The notes under the pieces: model-generated
The model's database searches: none
Seen by the model: the letters and a program-made list of their open reading frames with translations, nothing else
Told to the model about the DNA's origin: nothing
Part shown: piece by piece, positions 7,797-16,928 of the stretch
Numbering within the stretch: position 1 is the stretch's first letter
Layout: each line of letters starts with the position of its first letter
From: Sphingomonadales bacterium UBA2369
Lineage (GTDB): Bacteria > Pseudomonadota > Alphaproteobacteria > Sphingomonadales > Sphingomonadaceae
Reading direction: 5' to 3'
Assembly (NCBI GenBank): GCA_002344055.1
Contig: DDTH01000011.1
Coordinates: 141,019-205,018 of the forward strand
Length of the DNA: 64,000 nt
Position numbers and translations under genes: made by a program

Positions 7797-8392
7797 TGCG
7801 TTACGAAACTCGTAAAGAAGACCTCCTCTATCCCGCCAAATCCTTCCTTAATGGTTAACACGTTGTTCACCGCATCCTTTAGGGCCTTGCGGAGGTTCTC
7901 CCGGCCTTCCGAGGAGGCGAGCACCAGCGGGTCCTGTTCGGCCAGCGTCATCAGCACGGCGGAGCGGATCGCCATTTCGTGCTTTTCGACCCGTTTGATC
8001 ACGACATCCTTGTCATAATAGGTCGACATGCCGAGGCCGATCTGGACGAAGGCCTGGCCGCCGCGCAGATTCGAGGTGAAGTTGTTCTCGATCTGATAAT
8101 AGCTCGCCTGGAAGACGTGCGGGTCGGGCTTGCCGCCCTCGCGCACCTTCTGGGTCGCTTCCTCGATCGCCGCCGAGCTGGCGTCCGGGCGCGGCGAAAG
8201 GTCAGGGTTCGGCGTGGTGTGCGTGCCCGCCTCTGCCGGTGGCGACAGAAAGCCCATCGCCCACAGGCCGCCGGCAACGCCGCCGCCGCCCACGAGTACG
8301 GCGACGAGCATGATCATCAGGAACTTGCCCTTGCCCTTTTTCTTCGGCGCCTCGTCCGTTTCCGGCGCGTCCTTCTTGGTCTTGCTGCTCAT
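7793..8392 (-). CDS. fliL: Flagellar basal-body-associated protein FliL
   Basis: 199 residues: a lysine-rich cytosolic start (about 1-25), one membrane helix (about 26-48) and a periplasmic domain ending 'GFGGIEEVFFTSFVTQ', the FliL C-terminal signature. FliL surrounds the stator at the basal body and supports torque. The 4-base overlap with fliM shows coupling. Confidence 0.92.
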   Translation of the reverse strand: MSSKTKKDAPETDEAPKKKGKGKFLMIMLVAVLVGGGGVAGGLWAMGFLSPPAEAGTHTTPNPDLSPRPDASSAAIEEATQKVREGGKPDPHVFQASYYQIENNFTSNLRGGQAFVQIGLGMSTYYDKDVVIKRVEKHEMAIRSAVLMTLAEQDPLVLASSEGRENLRKALKDAVNNVLTIKEGFGGIEEVFFTSFVTQ

Positions 8393-8403
8393 CGCGTCGC
8401 TCC

Positions 8404-9963
8404 TCAGGCGTAACGGTCGGTCCGGCCCCGGCCCTCAGGCGCGGCGGCGGACGAAGTGAAACTGTTGGCGGAAGTGCCGCGCGGAGTGCGCGGCTGGTGA
8501 TTGGCTTGGGCCTGCTGCTGGCCCTGCTCACGCGCGTGGGCCTGGGCACTGGCATCGCGGCTCTGGCCGCCGGTGAAGTTGATTTCGGTATCCGCGATGC
8601 GGACGCCCTGCGCCCGCGCCTCGGCGGTCAGTCTGTGTTCGGCGGCGGCGAGCGCCTGCTGCGCGGCTTCGCTGGACACGTTCAGGCGCACGTGCGCGCC
8701 GCGTTCGGAATGGGTGATTTCCACCTTCAGGTCGCCAAGCGTCTCGGGCGCGAGCCGGAAGCGCATCGTGCCGTCCTTGCCGGCAGTCTGGCTGATGTCG
8801 CGGGCGATCTGATCGATCCAGGCATCGCCGCCCGACATGTCGAGCACCTGCTGCGAGAGCGCGGCGGCGACATTCTGCACCGGCACGCCGGCCGGGGCGG
8901 CAAGCGGCTGGACGAGCGCCGGTGCGGCGTGGACCGGCTGCACCGCGGTGCGGGTTTCGGTGGCGGTGGCCGCGACGGGCGCGGTACCCGCCGTTTCGGA
9001 GCGGGTTTCGATGCTCGCCGGCGCGGTAGCACCAGCCGAGCGGGCCTTGGCGGCGACAGGCGCGGCCAGGGCCTCGGCAGCCGCAACCTGCGCCTCCGGA
9101 GCCGCGACCTTGGCGTCAGCGGCTTTCGGCTGCGGCGGTGCCGCCGGCTTCGGGGCCAAATCATGGACCTCCGGCTGAGAAACATCGGCCGCGACGGGGA
9201 TGGCGCCCTTCGGCGCGGTACCGTCGATCGGACGCATCACGGGCGCGGGATCGGTCACGGCACCCGGCGCGGGCTTGGTGCCTTCGATCGGCCGCATCAC
9301 CGGAGCCTTGTCGGCGACGGCCGCCGGAGCGGCTTTGCCTTCCGGCAGGGGCCGCATGACCGGCGTGGCGTCCGTGGCTGGCGCGGTCTTGCCGCCCTCG
9401 ATGGGCCGCATGACCGGGGCGGGGTCGATTGCAGAAGTCGGCGCCGCCTTGCCGCCGTCGATGGGGCGCATGACCGGCGTCGCGTCCGCAACCGCGGATT
9501 TTGCCGGGGCGACCGGCATGGTTTCGGTGCCTTTGCCGTCGATCAGGGTGGGGCGGATGCCGCCGCGGCCCGCAATGTCGGTGACCTTCGGCTTGTCGGC
9601 GATGATCTCGGCGACAGGGATCGGATCGGCTGGGGCCTCGGGCGAGCCAGTCTTCGCCGATGTGACTACATTGATTTTCGCCGGGACAGGCGCGTCGACG
9701 GCAGCATCGACCAGCTTCGCGGCCGGGGTGGCGGCGCGCTGCTGATCGAGCATCGGCAGCAGGATCGACGCGTCGATCGCGCCGTCGGCCTCGTCTGTCT
9801 CGGGCGGCGTCACGGTCTCGGGCGGCGTTTCCTCGCCGGATGCCGCTTCCCCGCCGACGCCCGCGATCATCGCCGCGAACATATCGGCGCTGCCGGGCGC
9901 GGGGATCGGGCCGGTATCGACACCGGCCGGAGCCACGCTGATCGATTTCGCTGCGCTCGCCAT
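8404..9963 (-). CDS. fliK: Flagellar hook-length control protein FliK
   Basis: 519 residues from ATG 9963 (a GTG one codon earlier also overlaps the fliJ stop). FliK is a secreted molecular ruler that measures hook length and triggers the FlhB switch. The C-terminal domain (about 395-470, containing 'MRFRLAPETLGDLKVEI') is the conserved part. The rest is low-complexity Ala/Pro-rich sequence. At about residues 162-250 there are five tandem copies of a 17-20 residue unit with core PVMRP(I/L)xxG. Such repeats could change ruler length by recombination. Confidence 0.92.
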   Translation of the reverse strand: MASAAKSISVAPAGVDTGPIPAPGSADMFAAMIAGVGGEAASGEETPPETVTPPETDEADGAIDASILLPMLDQQRAATPAAKLVDAAVDAPVPAKINVVTSAKTGSPEAPADPIPVAEIIADKPKVTDIAGRGGIRPTLIDGKGTETMPVAPAKSAVADATPVMRPIDGGKAAPTSAIDPAPVMRPIEGGKTAPATDATPVMRPLPEGKAAPAAVADKAPVMRPIEGTKPAPGAVTDPAPVMRPIDGTAPKGAIPVAADVSQPEVHDLAPKPAAPPQPKAADAKVAAPEAQVAAAEALAAPVAAKARSAGATAPASIETRSETAGTAPVAATATETRTAVQPVHAAPALVQPLAAPAGVPVQNVAAALSQQVLDMSGGDAWIDQIARDISQTAGKDGTMRFRLAPETLGDLKVEITHSERGAHVRLNVSSEAAQQALAAAEHRLTAEARAQGVRIADTEINFTGGQSRDASAQAHAREQGQQQAQANHQPRTPRGTSANSFTSSAAAPEGRGRTDRYA

Positions 9964-10385
9964 CACTGCTGCACCATTCCCTTCCGCCCCGGACGGGCGA
10001 TCTTCGTCATCCGATTGTCGGCCGCTTCGGCCGCCGCCCGCAGCGCCTTGGCGCGGAGCTTGTCCGCGCTTTCCTGGCTCTGCCGGGCCTCGATCCGTTC
10101 CTGCTCGCGCGCCGCCGCAATGTTGCGGGCTGCGTCGATGCTACCGGTCAGGCCAAGCCGCGCCTTGTCCAGCCGCATCGCCAGCTCGCCGGCGGAGGAC
10201 AGCCAGGCGCCGTTGGTCATGCCGGTCTGGGCGGACAGGTCGCTCCGCATCTGCGTAAGCCGGTCGCGGCTCAGCTCGAGGTTGCGCAATTCGCCGACGG
10301 CCGCCGTCGCGGTGGACGCGGCGATGCCGTGCTGCAGCCGGCGCACCCGGGCGATCCGCCCGCGCTGTTTCAACGCCGCGCTCAT
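9963..10385 (-). CDS. fliJ: Flagellar export chaperone FliJ
   Basis: 140 residues, nearly all helical and charged, the expected coiled-coil of FliJ, which links the FliI ATPase ring to the FlhA export gate. Sequence identity in this family is low, so the call rests on length, coiled-coil character and position between fliI and fliK. ATG at 10385 overlaps the fliI stop by 4 bases. Confidence 0.85.
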   Translation of the reverse strand: MSAALKQRGRIARVRRLQHGIAASTATAAVGELRNLELSRDRLTQMRSDLSAQTGMTNGAWLSSAGELAMRLDKARLGLTGSIDAARNIAAAREQERIEARQSQESADKLRAKALRAAAEAADNRMTKIARPGRKGMVQQ

Positions 10386-11722
10386 GCCGCCATCATCGCA
10401 TTGAGGATCGCGACGCTATCGTCGAAGCCGACGCGTTCGCCGGGCGCCTGGCGAAGGAAAGCGAGGATTTCCGGCCGCCGCACGATCGCTTCGTCGATGA
10501 GGGCGTCCGAACCGGGCGCATAGGCGCCCATCAGGATGAGGTCGCGATTATCCTCATAGGCCGACCACAAGCGCCGCAGCACCTGCGCCGAGGCGAGATG
10601 ATCGGGGGTAGCGATGTCGCTCATCACGCGGCTCAGCGACTTGCCAACGTCGATCGCGGGATAGACGCCCTGCTCGGCCAGGCCGCGGGTCAGGATGATG
10701 TGCCCGTCGACGATGGCGCGGGCGGCATCGACGATCGGATCGTCCGTATCGTCGCCATCGGCGAGCACGGTGTAGAGGGCGGTGATCGAACCGCCGGTCT
10801 CGCTGTCGGCTCCCGCTCGTTCGCACAGGCGCGGGATCAGGCCGAGCGCGCTGGGCGGATAGCCCTTCACGGTCGGCGGCTCGCCGAGACTGAGGCCGAT
10901 CTCGCGCTGCGCGTGGGCGACGCGGGTGAGGCTGTCGATGAGGAGGAGAACCTTCAGGCCGCGCGCGCGGAAATCCTCGGCAATGGCGGTGGCGCGCATC
11001 GCGGCGCGCAGCCTGAGCAAAGGCGCGTGATCGGCGGGCACTGCGACCACGACAGACTTCTGCCGGACCGGGCCGTTCAATTTGGTGGCGAGGAAATCGC
11101 TGACCTCGCGACTGCGCTCGCCGATCAGGCCGACGACGATCACGTCCGCCTCGGCGCCGTTCAGCATCTGGCCCATCAGCACCGATTTGCCGACGCCGGA
11201 GCCGGCGACGATCGCGATGCGCTGGCCGACGCCGGCAGTCAGCAAGGCGTTGACGCCACGCACGCCAATGTCGAACGGCTGGGTAACGCGGGCGCGGTTC
11301 AGGGGATTGCAGGGCTTGCCGGCGAGCGGCCATTTGTCGGTGGCGGGCACAGGGCCGAGGCCATCGAGCGGCTGGCCCAGCGCATCGACGACGCGGCCGA
11401 GCAGGCCGGGGCCGACCTCGACCATCGATCCGGCAGCGTCCGGCTCGACCCGTGCGCCGGCTGCGTGGGCCGCGTCGGCACCCAGGGCCATCAAGAGCGT
11501 GTTGTTACCGCGAAAGCCGACCACTTCGGCGCGCGCGACATGGCCGTCCGCATCGACGATCCGCGCCCCGGCGCCGACCGGCTTGTCCAGCCCGGTCGCC
11601 TCCAGCATCAGCCCGTCATAGGAGCGCAGCCGGCCGATCCGGCGCGCGCCGGTGTCGCCGGTCGAGACCGGATCGAGCAAGGCCCGCGCGCTTTCCGCGA
11701 GAGAGGAAGAGTAAGCGTTCAT
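10382..11722 (-). CDS. fliI: Flagellum-specific ATP synthase FliI
   Basis: 446 residues. FliI is the F1-ATPase-beta-like hexameric ATPase that energises flagellar type III export. Walker A (GSGVGKS) is at about 174-180, followed by 'VVGLIGERSREVSDF' and Walker B 'VLLLIDSLTR'. The frame is open further upstream with Arg-rich nonsense; I start at ATG 11722, which overlaps the fliH stop as ATGA and gives the family's usual length. Confidence 0.96.
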   Translation of the reverse strand: MNAYSSSLAESARALLDPVSTGDTGARRIGRLRSYDGLMLEATGLDKPVGAGARIVDADGHVARAEVVGFRGNNTLLMALGADAAHAAGARVEPDAAGSMVEVGPGLLGRVVDALGQPLDGLGPVPATDKWPLAGKPCNPLNRARVTQPFDIGVRGVNALLTAGVGQRIAIVAGSGVGKSVLMGQMLNGAEADVIVVGLIGERSREVSDFLATKLNGPVRQKSVVVAVPADHAPLLRLRAAMRATAIAEDFRARGLKVLLLIDSLTRVAHAQREIGLSLGEPPTVKGYPPSALGLIPRLCERAGADSETGGSITALYTVLADGDDTDDPIVDAARAIVDGHIILTRGLAEQGVYPAIDVGKSLSRVMSDIATPDHLASAQVLRRLWSAYEDNRDLILMGAYAPGSDALIDEAIVRRPEILAFLRQAPGERVGFDDSVAILNAMMAA

Positions 11723-12330
11723 CGCGCCGCCGCGACCTTGTCGAGCTCGGCGCGCAGCCGCTCGAGACGGATGGCGGGGCCATCCTCTATCCAGCCGTCG
11801 GCGGTTTCGATCATGATCGCGCCGCGTTCGAGCGCGAGATCGCCCTCGACCGGGATGTCGAGATCGCAATCTTCGAACAGAACCAAATCGTCCGGATGCA
11901 CCTTAAGCCGCGCCGGCTGCGTCGCTTCGCCGATCAAGGCGGCGGCGGCCTTGGCGCGCGTGAGCAGGGACAGGCCGTCAATCTCGACTTCGCCTGCGAT
12001 CTGCCTGACCAGCCGGTCGACCGTTTCCGCCAGCAGCATGGCCAGCGGCAGGGTCGGTTCGGGCCGCAGGGATTGCAGCGTCTCGGCAAGACGCGCGATC
12101 GCGTCGCGTTCGGCGGCATATTCCGCCTCCACCGTCGCCCGCCCCTCGGCGACGCCGCGGGCATAAGCGATTTCCTCGACTCGCACGGCCATGTCGACCG
12201 GCACGCTGTCGTTGCTCGCCATCCCGTCCTGGCCCGCCCAGGGCCGGAACGACGTGTCGCCCGGGCGAACGAGAAAGCTCCCCAGGCTCGCCGCGCTCTG
12301 CGCGCGCTCGTCGCGCCAGAGCCTAGACAT
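11719..12330 (-). CDS. fliH: Flagellar assembly protein FliH
   Basis: 203 residues from ATG 12330, which overlaps the end of fliG by 8 bases; upstream in-frame sequence is a shadow of fliG. FliH binds and holds FliI at the C-ring. The C-terminal region ('LARTETLQSL'-type helices, then 'ARLKVHPDDLVLFE') resembles the FliH/V-type ATPase E-subunit family. Family sequence is weakly conserved; the position between fliG and fliI is strong support. Confidence 0.88.
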   Translation of the reverse strand: MSRLWRDERAQSAASLGSFLVRPGDTSFRPWAGQDGMASNDSVPVDMAVRVEEIAYARGVAEGRATVEAEYAAERDAIARLAETLQSLRPEPTLPLAMLLAETVDRLVRQIAGEVEIDGLSLLTRAKAAAALIGEATQPARLKVHPDDLVLFEDCDLDIPVEGDLALERGAIMIETADGWIEDGPAIRLERLRAELDKVAAAR

Positions 12331-13363
12331 AATCGTCGCCTCCGCGCGCGCCGAGCATGATCGTGCCGGCATCGGCCAGGCGGCGGGCGATCGCGAGAAT
12401 CTCCTTCTGCGCCTCCAGCACGTCGGCGAGCCGCATCGGGCCACGCTCCTCGATCTCGTCGCGGACCGTATCGGCGGCGCGGCTGGACATGCAGCCGAAC
12501 ATCTTGTCGCGCAAAGTCGGATCGGCGCCCTTCAGCGCCGGCGCGAGCACTTCGCCCGGAATGTTCTGCATCAGGGTGGCGAGGTTGCGGTCGTCCAGCT
12601 TCAGCAGATCGTCGAAGACGAACATCTCATCCTCGATCTTCTGCGCCAGCTGGCGGTCCAGCTTGGTCAGCGAGCGGATGATACGCTGATCCGTGCCGTT
12701 CTTGGTGTTGGTCATGATCTTGGCGGCTTCGCTCGCGCCGCCGCGCACCGGCGACGGGGCGGAGGCGACCTGCGTCACCTGATTGGCCAGGATGCGCTCC
12801 AGATCCTCGATCGCCTCGGCGGTCACGCTTTCGAGCCGCGCGAGGCGGAAGATGATGTCGGGCTGCCGGTCATTGGGCAGCAATTGCAGCACGTCGGCCG
12901 CGATCGGCGGCTCCAGATGCGCCATGATGAGCGCCGCAATCTGCGGATGCTCGGCCTCGCAGACGGCGGCGATCGTGCGCGCGTCCATCCAGCGCAAAGC
13001 CTCCAGCGCGCGGCTGCGCGTCGGCGGGGTGATGCGGGCGAGCACGGTCTCGGCCCGCTCCTGGCCCAAAGCATGTTCCATCACCGCCTTGATCTTCGGC
13101 GCGGCGCCGAAGCCGATGGAGGTGCGGGCCTTCGCCTTGGTCATGAACAGGTCGAAGACATTCTCCACCTGATCCTCGGACACGTCCGCGACATCGAACA
13201 TCGCGCTGCCCAGATGCTGGACCTCGGTCGGATCGAGGTGCGACAGGATCTCCGCCGCCTCGTCGTCGCCCAGGGTCATCAGCAGGATGGCGGCGGCGGA
13301 GCTGCCGTCCGGAGCGGAGCGGCTCAGCGATTCCGCCAGCGCGACCGCGTCATTCTCGTCCAT
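12323..13363 (-). CDS. fliG: Flagellar motor switch protein FliG
   Basis: 346 residues. FliG is the rotor protein that contacts the stator and FliF. The N, middle and C domains are all seen. The 'EHPQIAALIMAHLEPP' segment lies in the middle domain, and the C-terminal domain has the charged torque helix ('DDLLKLDDRNLATLMQNIPGEVLAPALKGADPTLRDKM' region, positions 12520-12600). I use ATG 13363; a GTG one codon upstream directly follows the fliF stop. Confidence 0.96.
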   Translation of the reverse strand: MDENDAVALAESLSRSAPDGSSAAAILLMTLGDDEAAEILSHLDPTEVQHLGSAMFDVADVSEDQVENVFDLFMTKAKARTSIGFGAAPKIKAVMEHALGQERAETVLARITPPTRSRALEALRWMDARTIAAVCEAEHPQIAALIMAHLEPPIAADVLQLLPNDRQPDIIFRLARLESVTAEAIEDLERILANQVTQVASAPSPVRGGASEAAKIMTNTKNGTDQRIIRSLTKLDRQLAQKIEDEMFVFDDLLKLDDRNLATLMQNIPGEVLAPALKGADPTLRDKMFGCMSSRAADTVRDEIEERGPMRLADVLEAQKEILAIARRLADAGTIMLGARGGDDYV

Positions 13364-13366
13364 CAC

Positions 13367-15055
13367 TCAGGCTCCCTTGGCCGTGTCGGCGCGGATCAGA
13401 TCGCGCACCACCAGAGCGGCGCGGGCGGGATCCTGGCGGACGAAGCTGCGAATGAGGGTGGCGCGCGCCTCGTAGCTCGGCGCCGCTTCGATCATGTCGA
13501 TGGTGACGTTGCCGTGCCGGTTGTTGTCGGCGAGGGCGGCGGCGATTTCCTTGCCCATCGCCTCGCTGCGCTGCTCGCTGCGCGCCTTGGCGGCGGCGGA
13601 GAGCTTCTTCAGCATCGGCCGACCGAGGCCGAAGAAGAAAGCGAGCGCGACGATCAGGCCGACGACGCTGCGCACGATCGGCGACAGCCAGGCCTGCTCG
13701 TACCAGCTGACTTCCGGTTCCTCGGCCGTGGCAAAGGTGCGGGCGGTGAGCGCCACGACGTCGCCGCGCTCCTGATTGGCGCCGACTGCGCCGCGGATCA
13801 GATTTTCCATCGACTGCAGTTCGTCGCGGGTCAGCGCGCGGCCGCCCTCGACATTGCGGATCGCGACCGCGACGGACAGGCGCTTCACCGTGCCGGTCTG
13901 ATTGCGGGTGACGGAAATCTCGCGGCCGACCGCATAGTTGCGGGCATATTGTTCGTTGCGGCGCGATTCCTGCGTGGCCGGAGCAGCCGCTCCCGGAGGG
14001 GCGGTGGCCGGATCGGGATTGTTGGTGGTGGTCGGGGCAGCCGGCGGCTGATCGGCCAGCGCGCCCGGAATGCCACCGGCGGTCGCGCCACCCGCCGAGC
14101 TGCCGGATTCGGTCGTGACCGTGCCCTGCTCGCTGCGCAGCGAGCGGGTCGCTTCCGGATAGGCTTCGCGGCTCGCCTCGACCTGGCTGAAGTCCATCTC
14201 CGCGCTGACCTCGGCAGTGAAATTGCCGGCGCCCACGATGGGCGTCAGCAAGGTCGCGATGGCCTGACGATAGCGCTCCTCGACGCTCTGCTGGACCGCG
14301 ATCTGACGCTCGGACTCGGCCGAGGCGCCAGCGGCACTGCCCCCGGCACCGGAGAGCAAGCGGCCATTCTGGTCGACGACCGAGACATTTTCCGGGCTGA
14401 GACCGGGGACGGACGAGGCGACCAGATGGACGATCGCCGAAACCTGACCCTCGCTCAGCGAACGGCCGCCTTCCAGCGTCAGCATGACCGAGGCGCCGGG
14501 GGCAGCGCGATCGCGCACGAACACGCTGCCGCCGCTGTCGGCGATGTGGACACGGGCGGTGCGGACCGCGTCGATCGCTTCGATCGTGCGGGCCAGATCG
14601 AGCTGGCGCGAGGCGCGAATGCGCTCGCCCTCGACCGCGCGGCTGGCGCCCAGCGGCAGATTTTCCATCGCCTGCGCCCCGTCGGGAGCGCCGCGCGGCA
14701 GGCCCTGGCCGGCAAGGATCATGCGCGCCTGGTGATAATCGTCCTCCGACACGGTCAGCGCACCGGTGGAACGATCGACCGAGTGGCTGATGCCGGCGGT
14801 CTGCAGCGCTTCAGCCACGGCCTGCTTGTCGGCATCCGGCAAGCCGGAAAAGAGCGTGCGCCCCGGCGCGGCCGAGAAGGTCATCCACAACAGGGCCGCG
14901 AGGCCGATCATGCCGATGAAGCCCACCAATGGCAGGCTCTTGGCCACCGCCGGCTGGGCGGTGAAATTGCGGATCTGCTGCATGATCCCGCCAGGGCGGC
15001 CGCCGGGAAGCGGACGGGCGGAGGCGAGATCGGCGGTGGCTGCGAGTTCGCTCAT
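13367..15055 (-). CDS. fliF: Flagellar MS-ring protein FliF
   Basis: 562 residues. Two membrane helices (about 38-60 and 455-475) bracket a large periplasmic part with the YscJ/FliF domain, including 'SVDRSTGALTVSEDDYHQARMILAGQGLP', as expected for the MS ring. A low-complexity Pro/Ala/Thr linker lies at about 325-355. The C-terminal cytosolic tail binds FliG, encoded next. It starts 6 bases after the fliE stop. Confidence 0.96.
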   Translation of the reverse strand: MSELAATADLASARPLPGGRPGGIMQQIRNFTAQPAVAKSLPLVGFIGMIGLAALLWMTFSAAPGRTLFSGLPDADKQAVAEALQTAGISHSVDRSTGALTVSEDDYHQARMILAGQGLPRGAPDGAQAMENLPLGASRAVEGERIRASRQLDLARTIEAIDAVRTARVHIADSGGSVFVRDRAAPGASVMLTLEGGRSLSEGQVSAIVHLVASSVPGLSPENVSVVDQNGRLLSGAGGSAAGASAESERQIAVQQSVEERYRQAIATLLTPIVGAGNFTAEVSAEMDFSQVEASREAYPEATRSLRSEQGTVTTESGSSAGGATAGGIPGALADQPPAAPTTTNNPDPATAPPGAAAPATQESRRNEQYARNYAVGREISVTRNQTGTVKRLSVAVAIRNVEGGRALTRDELQSMENLIRGAVGANQERGDVVALTARTFATAEEPEVSWYEQAWLSPIVRSVVGLIVALAFFFGLGRPMLKKLSAAAKARSEQRSEAMGKEIAAALADNNRHGNVTIDMIEAAPSYEARATLIRSFVRQDPARAALVVRDLIRADTAKGA

Positions 15056-15060
15056 CTACA

Positions 15061-15411
15061 TTACACCGGCATGTTCATGATGTCTTTGTAGGCGGTGAGC
15101 AGGCGGTTCCTGACCTGCATCGTCGCCTCGAAACCGATCGACGCCTGCTGGCGGGCCAGCATGACGGCGGCGATATCGGTGGTCTCGCCGCGCTCGTAGC
15201 TCTCGCTGATCGCGGAGGAGCGCGCCTGCATTTCGTTGACCTGGCGGATCGCGCCCTGCAGCGCGTCGCCGAAGCCGACGGCACCCGGGCCGCTGGTCGC
15301 GCCGTTGACCTGGCCGTCGAGGCCGAGGCCAGCAGCGCGCTGCAGCGCATCATTGCGCTCCATGATCTGGGCCCGCAGCGCCATCACGCGCGTGGGATCG
15401 ATGCCGCTCAT
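15061..15411 (-). CDS. fliE: Flagellar hook-basal body complex protein FliE
   Basis: 116 residues. FliE joins the MS ring to the rod and is the first rod-type export substrate. The C-terminal pattern 'VMLARQQASIGFEATMQVRNRLLTAYKDIMNMPV' (positions 15061-15165) is the family signature. It starts 14 bases after the FlbD-like regulator and is the first structural gene of the operon. Confidence 0.94.
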   Translation of the reverse strand: MSGIDPTRVMALRAQIMERNDALQRAAGLGLDGQVNGATSGPGAVGFGDALQGAIRQVNEMQARSSAISESYERGETTDIAAVMLARQQASIGFEATMQVRNRLLTAYKDIMNMPV

Positions 15412-15425
15412 TCTCTAGTCTCTCC

Positions 15426-16646
15426 TCAGGCCGCCGCCGCCCGCATCTCTGCGAGCCGGTAACGGAGGGTGCGTTCGGAAATGCCGAGCTTCTCGGCGGC
15501 GCGGACGCGGTGCCCGCCGGTTTCGGCGAGCGCGGCGCGAATGGTGCGGGCTTCGGCGGCCTTGGCGACCTCGGTCAGCGAAGTGACGGTCGCCGGGGCG
15601 GCCTCGACGACCGGCATTGCATCGAGCGCGAGGTCATTCGCCTCGAGCCGCTCGCCGGCGCGCAGCAGCAAGGCGCGCTGCAGGACATTGTCCAGCTCGC
15701 GGGCATTGCCGGGCCAGGCATGATCGACCAGCCGGTCCAGAGCGGACGGGGTCGGGAAGGGGAAAGGCGAGCGCCCGTCCCAATGCCTGACCAGCATGGC
15801 GGCGGCGATCGCAGGAATATCGCGGGCGCGCTCGCGCAGGGGCGTCAGCTGCACCGGCACCACGTTCAGGCGCCAGTAGAGGTCGGCGCGGAAGCGGCCG
15901 GCGGCGACTTCCGCGGCCAGATCGCGATTGGCACAGGCGACGACGCGGACATCGACCGTCTCGGCGCGGGTGGCGCCGACCGGGAGCACTTCCTTCTCCT
16001 GCAGCGCGCGAAGCAATTTGGCCTGCAGCGCCAGCGGCACTTCGGCAATCTCGTCAAGCAGCAGAGTGCCGCCCTCGGCCGCGCGGAACAGGCCCTCGCC
16101 GTCGCCGGCCGCGCCGGTGAAGGCGCCGCGGCGGTGGCCGAACAGGATCGCCTCCAGCATGGTTTCGGGCAGAGCGGCGCAATTGACCGCGATGAAGCTC
16201 TCGCGCGCACGCGGGGAGCAGGCGTGGAGATAGCGGGCGATGCCTTCCTTGCCGGTGCCGGTTTCGCCGAGCACCAGGACGGAGGCGTCGCTGCCGGCGA
16301 TCCGCTCGACGAAAGCGAGGGTGCGGGTGCTGGCCGGATCGGCGCTGGCCGGACGATCGGCCGGGCGGACCAGCTCGGCGGCGAGGGCGAGACCGAAATA
16401 GAGGTCGGTGCCCGGGAAGGTCAGGCGGGCGGGCTGGCCGGGAGTGACGATCAGGCTGGGCGCGCCGTTCTTCTCCGCGACGATCACATCGCCGGGGCGG
16501 GCATTGGCGGCTTCGGCGTCGGTCAGGATGGACGGGCCGATGCCACGCTCGCCGCCCGAGACGGGGACGCATTCGAGGCCGGCATCATTCAGCCACGCGG
16601 TCAGCGCAGGGTACGCCGCCATCGCCGTGCTGCTCAATCCGATCAT
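15426..16646 (-). CDS. flbD: Sigma-54 activator of flagellar genes (FlbD/FleQ-like)
   Basis: 406 residues. The central AAA+ domain of a sigma-54 activator is intact: Walker A GETGTGKE (127-134), the sigma-54-contacting loop GAFTGA (174-179) and Walker B LLLDEI (195-200). A Fis-type helix-turn-helix ends the protein ('[21 protein letters not shown]'). The first ~100 residues do not show a normal receiver domain with its phospho-aspartate pocket, so control by phosphorylation is doubtful. It has its own sigma-54 promoter and is followed directly by fliE, so it probably activates its own operon. The symbol is by analogy with Caulobacter. Confidence 0.85.
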   Translation of the reverse strand: MIGLSSTAMAAYPALTAWLNDAGLECVPVSGGERGIGPSILTDAEAANARPGDVIVAEKNGAPSLIVTPGQPARLTFPGTDLYFGLALAAELVRPADRPASADPASTRTLAFVERIAGSDASVLVLGETGTGKEGIARYLHACSPRARESFIAVNCAALPETMLEAILFGHRRGAFTGAAGDGEGLFRAAEGGTLLLDEIAEVPLALQAKLLRALQEKEVLPVGATRAETVDVRVVACANRDLAAEVAAGRFRADLYWRLNVVPVQLTPLRERARDIPAIAAAMLVRHWDGRSPFPFPTPSALDRLVDHAWPGNARELDNVLQRALLLRAGERLEANDLALDAMPVVEAAPATVTSLTEVAKAAEARTIRAALAETGGHRVRAAEKLGISERTLRYRLAEMRAAAA

Positions 16647-16701
16647 GCAATGCCCCGCCCAAAAAGTTCGTGCGGCACGAAACCGCCCGCGCGATCATTA
16701 A

Positions 16702-16717
16702 GGCAAAGGCCGTGCCA
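16702..16717 (-). promoter_or_regulatory. Sigma-54 promoter of the flagellar operon
   Basis: On the minus strand: TGGCACGGCCTTTGCC, a perfect fit to the TGGCACG-N4-TTGC consensus, with the -24 GG and -12 GC at correct spacing. It lies 56 bases upstream of the regulator ATG at 16646, leaving room for a short leader. It is the only strong sigma-54 site I noticed in the flagellar region and probably drives the whole flbD-fliE-...-flhB run. Confidence 0.85.
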
Positions 16718-16835
16718 ATATCGTTAACCCGGGGTCGCGCTATGAGGGCCGGCACCCACGGGAAAGCGCGGCGTCAAATGGTTGACGGCACCTGCCCCGC
16801 ACCCCCGTCGGAAAGCCGACGCGAAATTTCCCGAT

Positions 16836-16862
16836 TAAAGATGATCCGCAACCCGCCGTTAC
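16836..16862 (+). promoter_or_regulatory. Putative sigma-28 (FliA) promoter of flagellin
   Basis: TAAA, exactly 15 bases, then GCCGTTAC, matching the TAAA-N15-GCCGATAA consensus with two mismatches in the -10. It lies 66 bases upstream of the flagellin ATG. The fliD promoter has the same structure. fliA itself is not in the window. Confidence 0.78.
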
Positions 16863-16928
16863 TGGCTTTCGTGGCAGTTCCCGGACGGTGCCGGTCTGCC
16901 CAGCATTTGAGCGGGAAAGGAATACGAA

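Noticed and set aside
8497..10404. 635-codon plus-strand open frame opposite fliK and fliJ
   Set aside because: Antisense of the repetitive fliK gene; Gly/Arg-rich low-complexity product and no ribosome site.
12191..15091. Very long plus-strand open frame (966 codons)
   Set aside because: It is the antisense shadow of fliG and fliF; residues are His/Arg/Asp/Gly-rich as usual for high-GC shadows, with no family motif.
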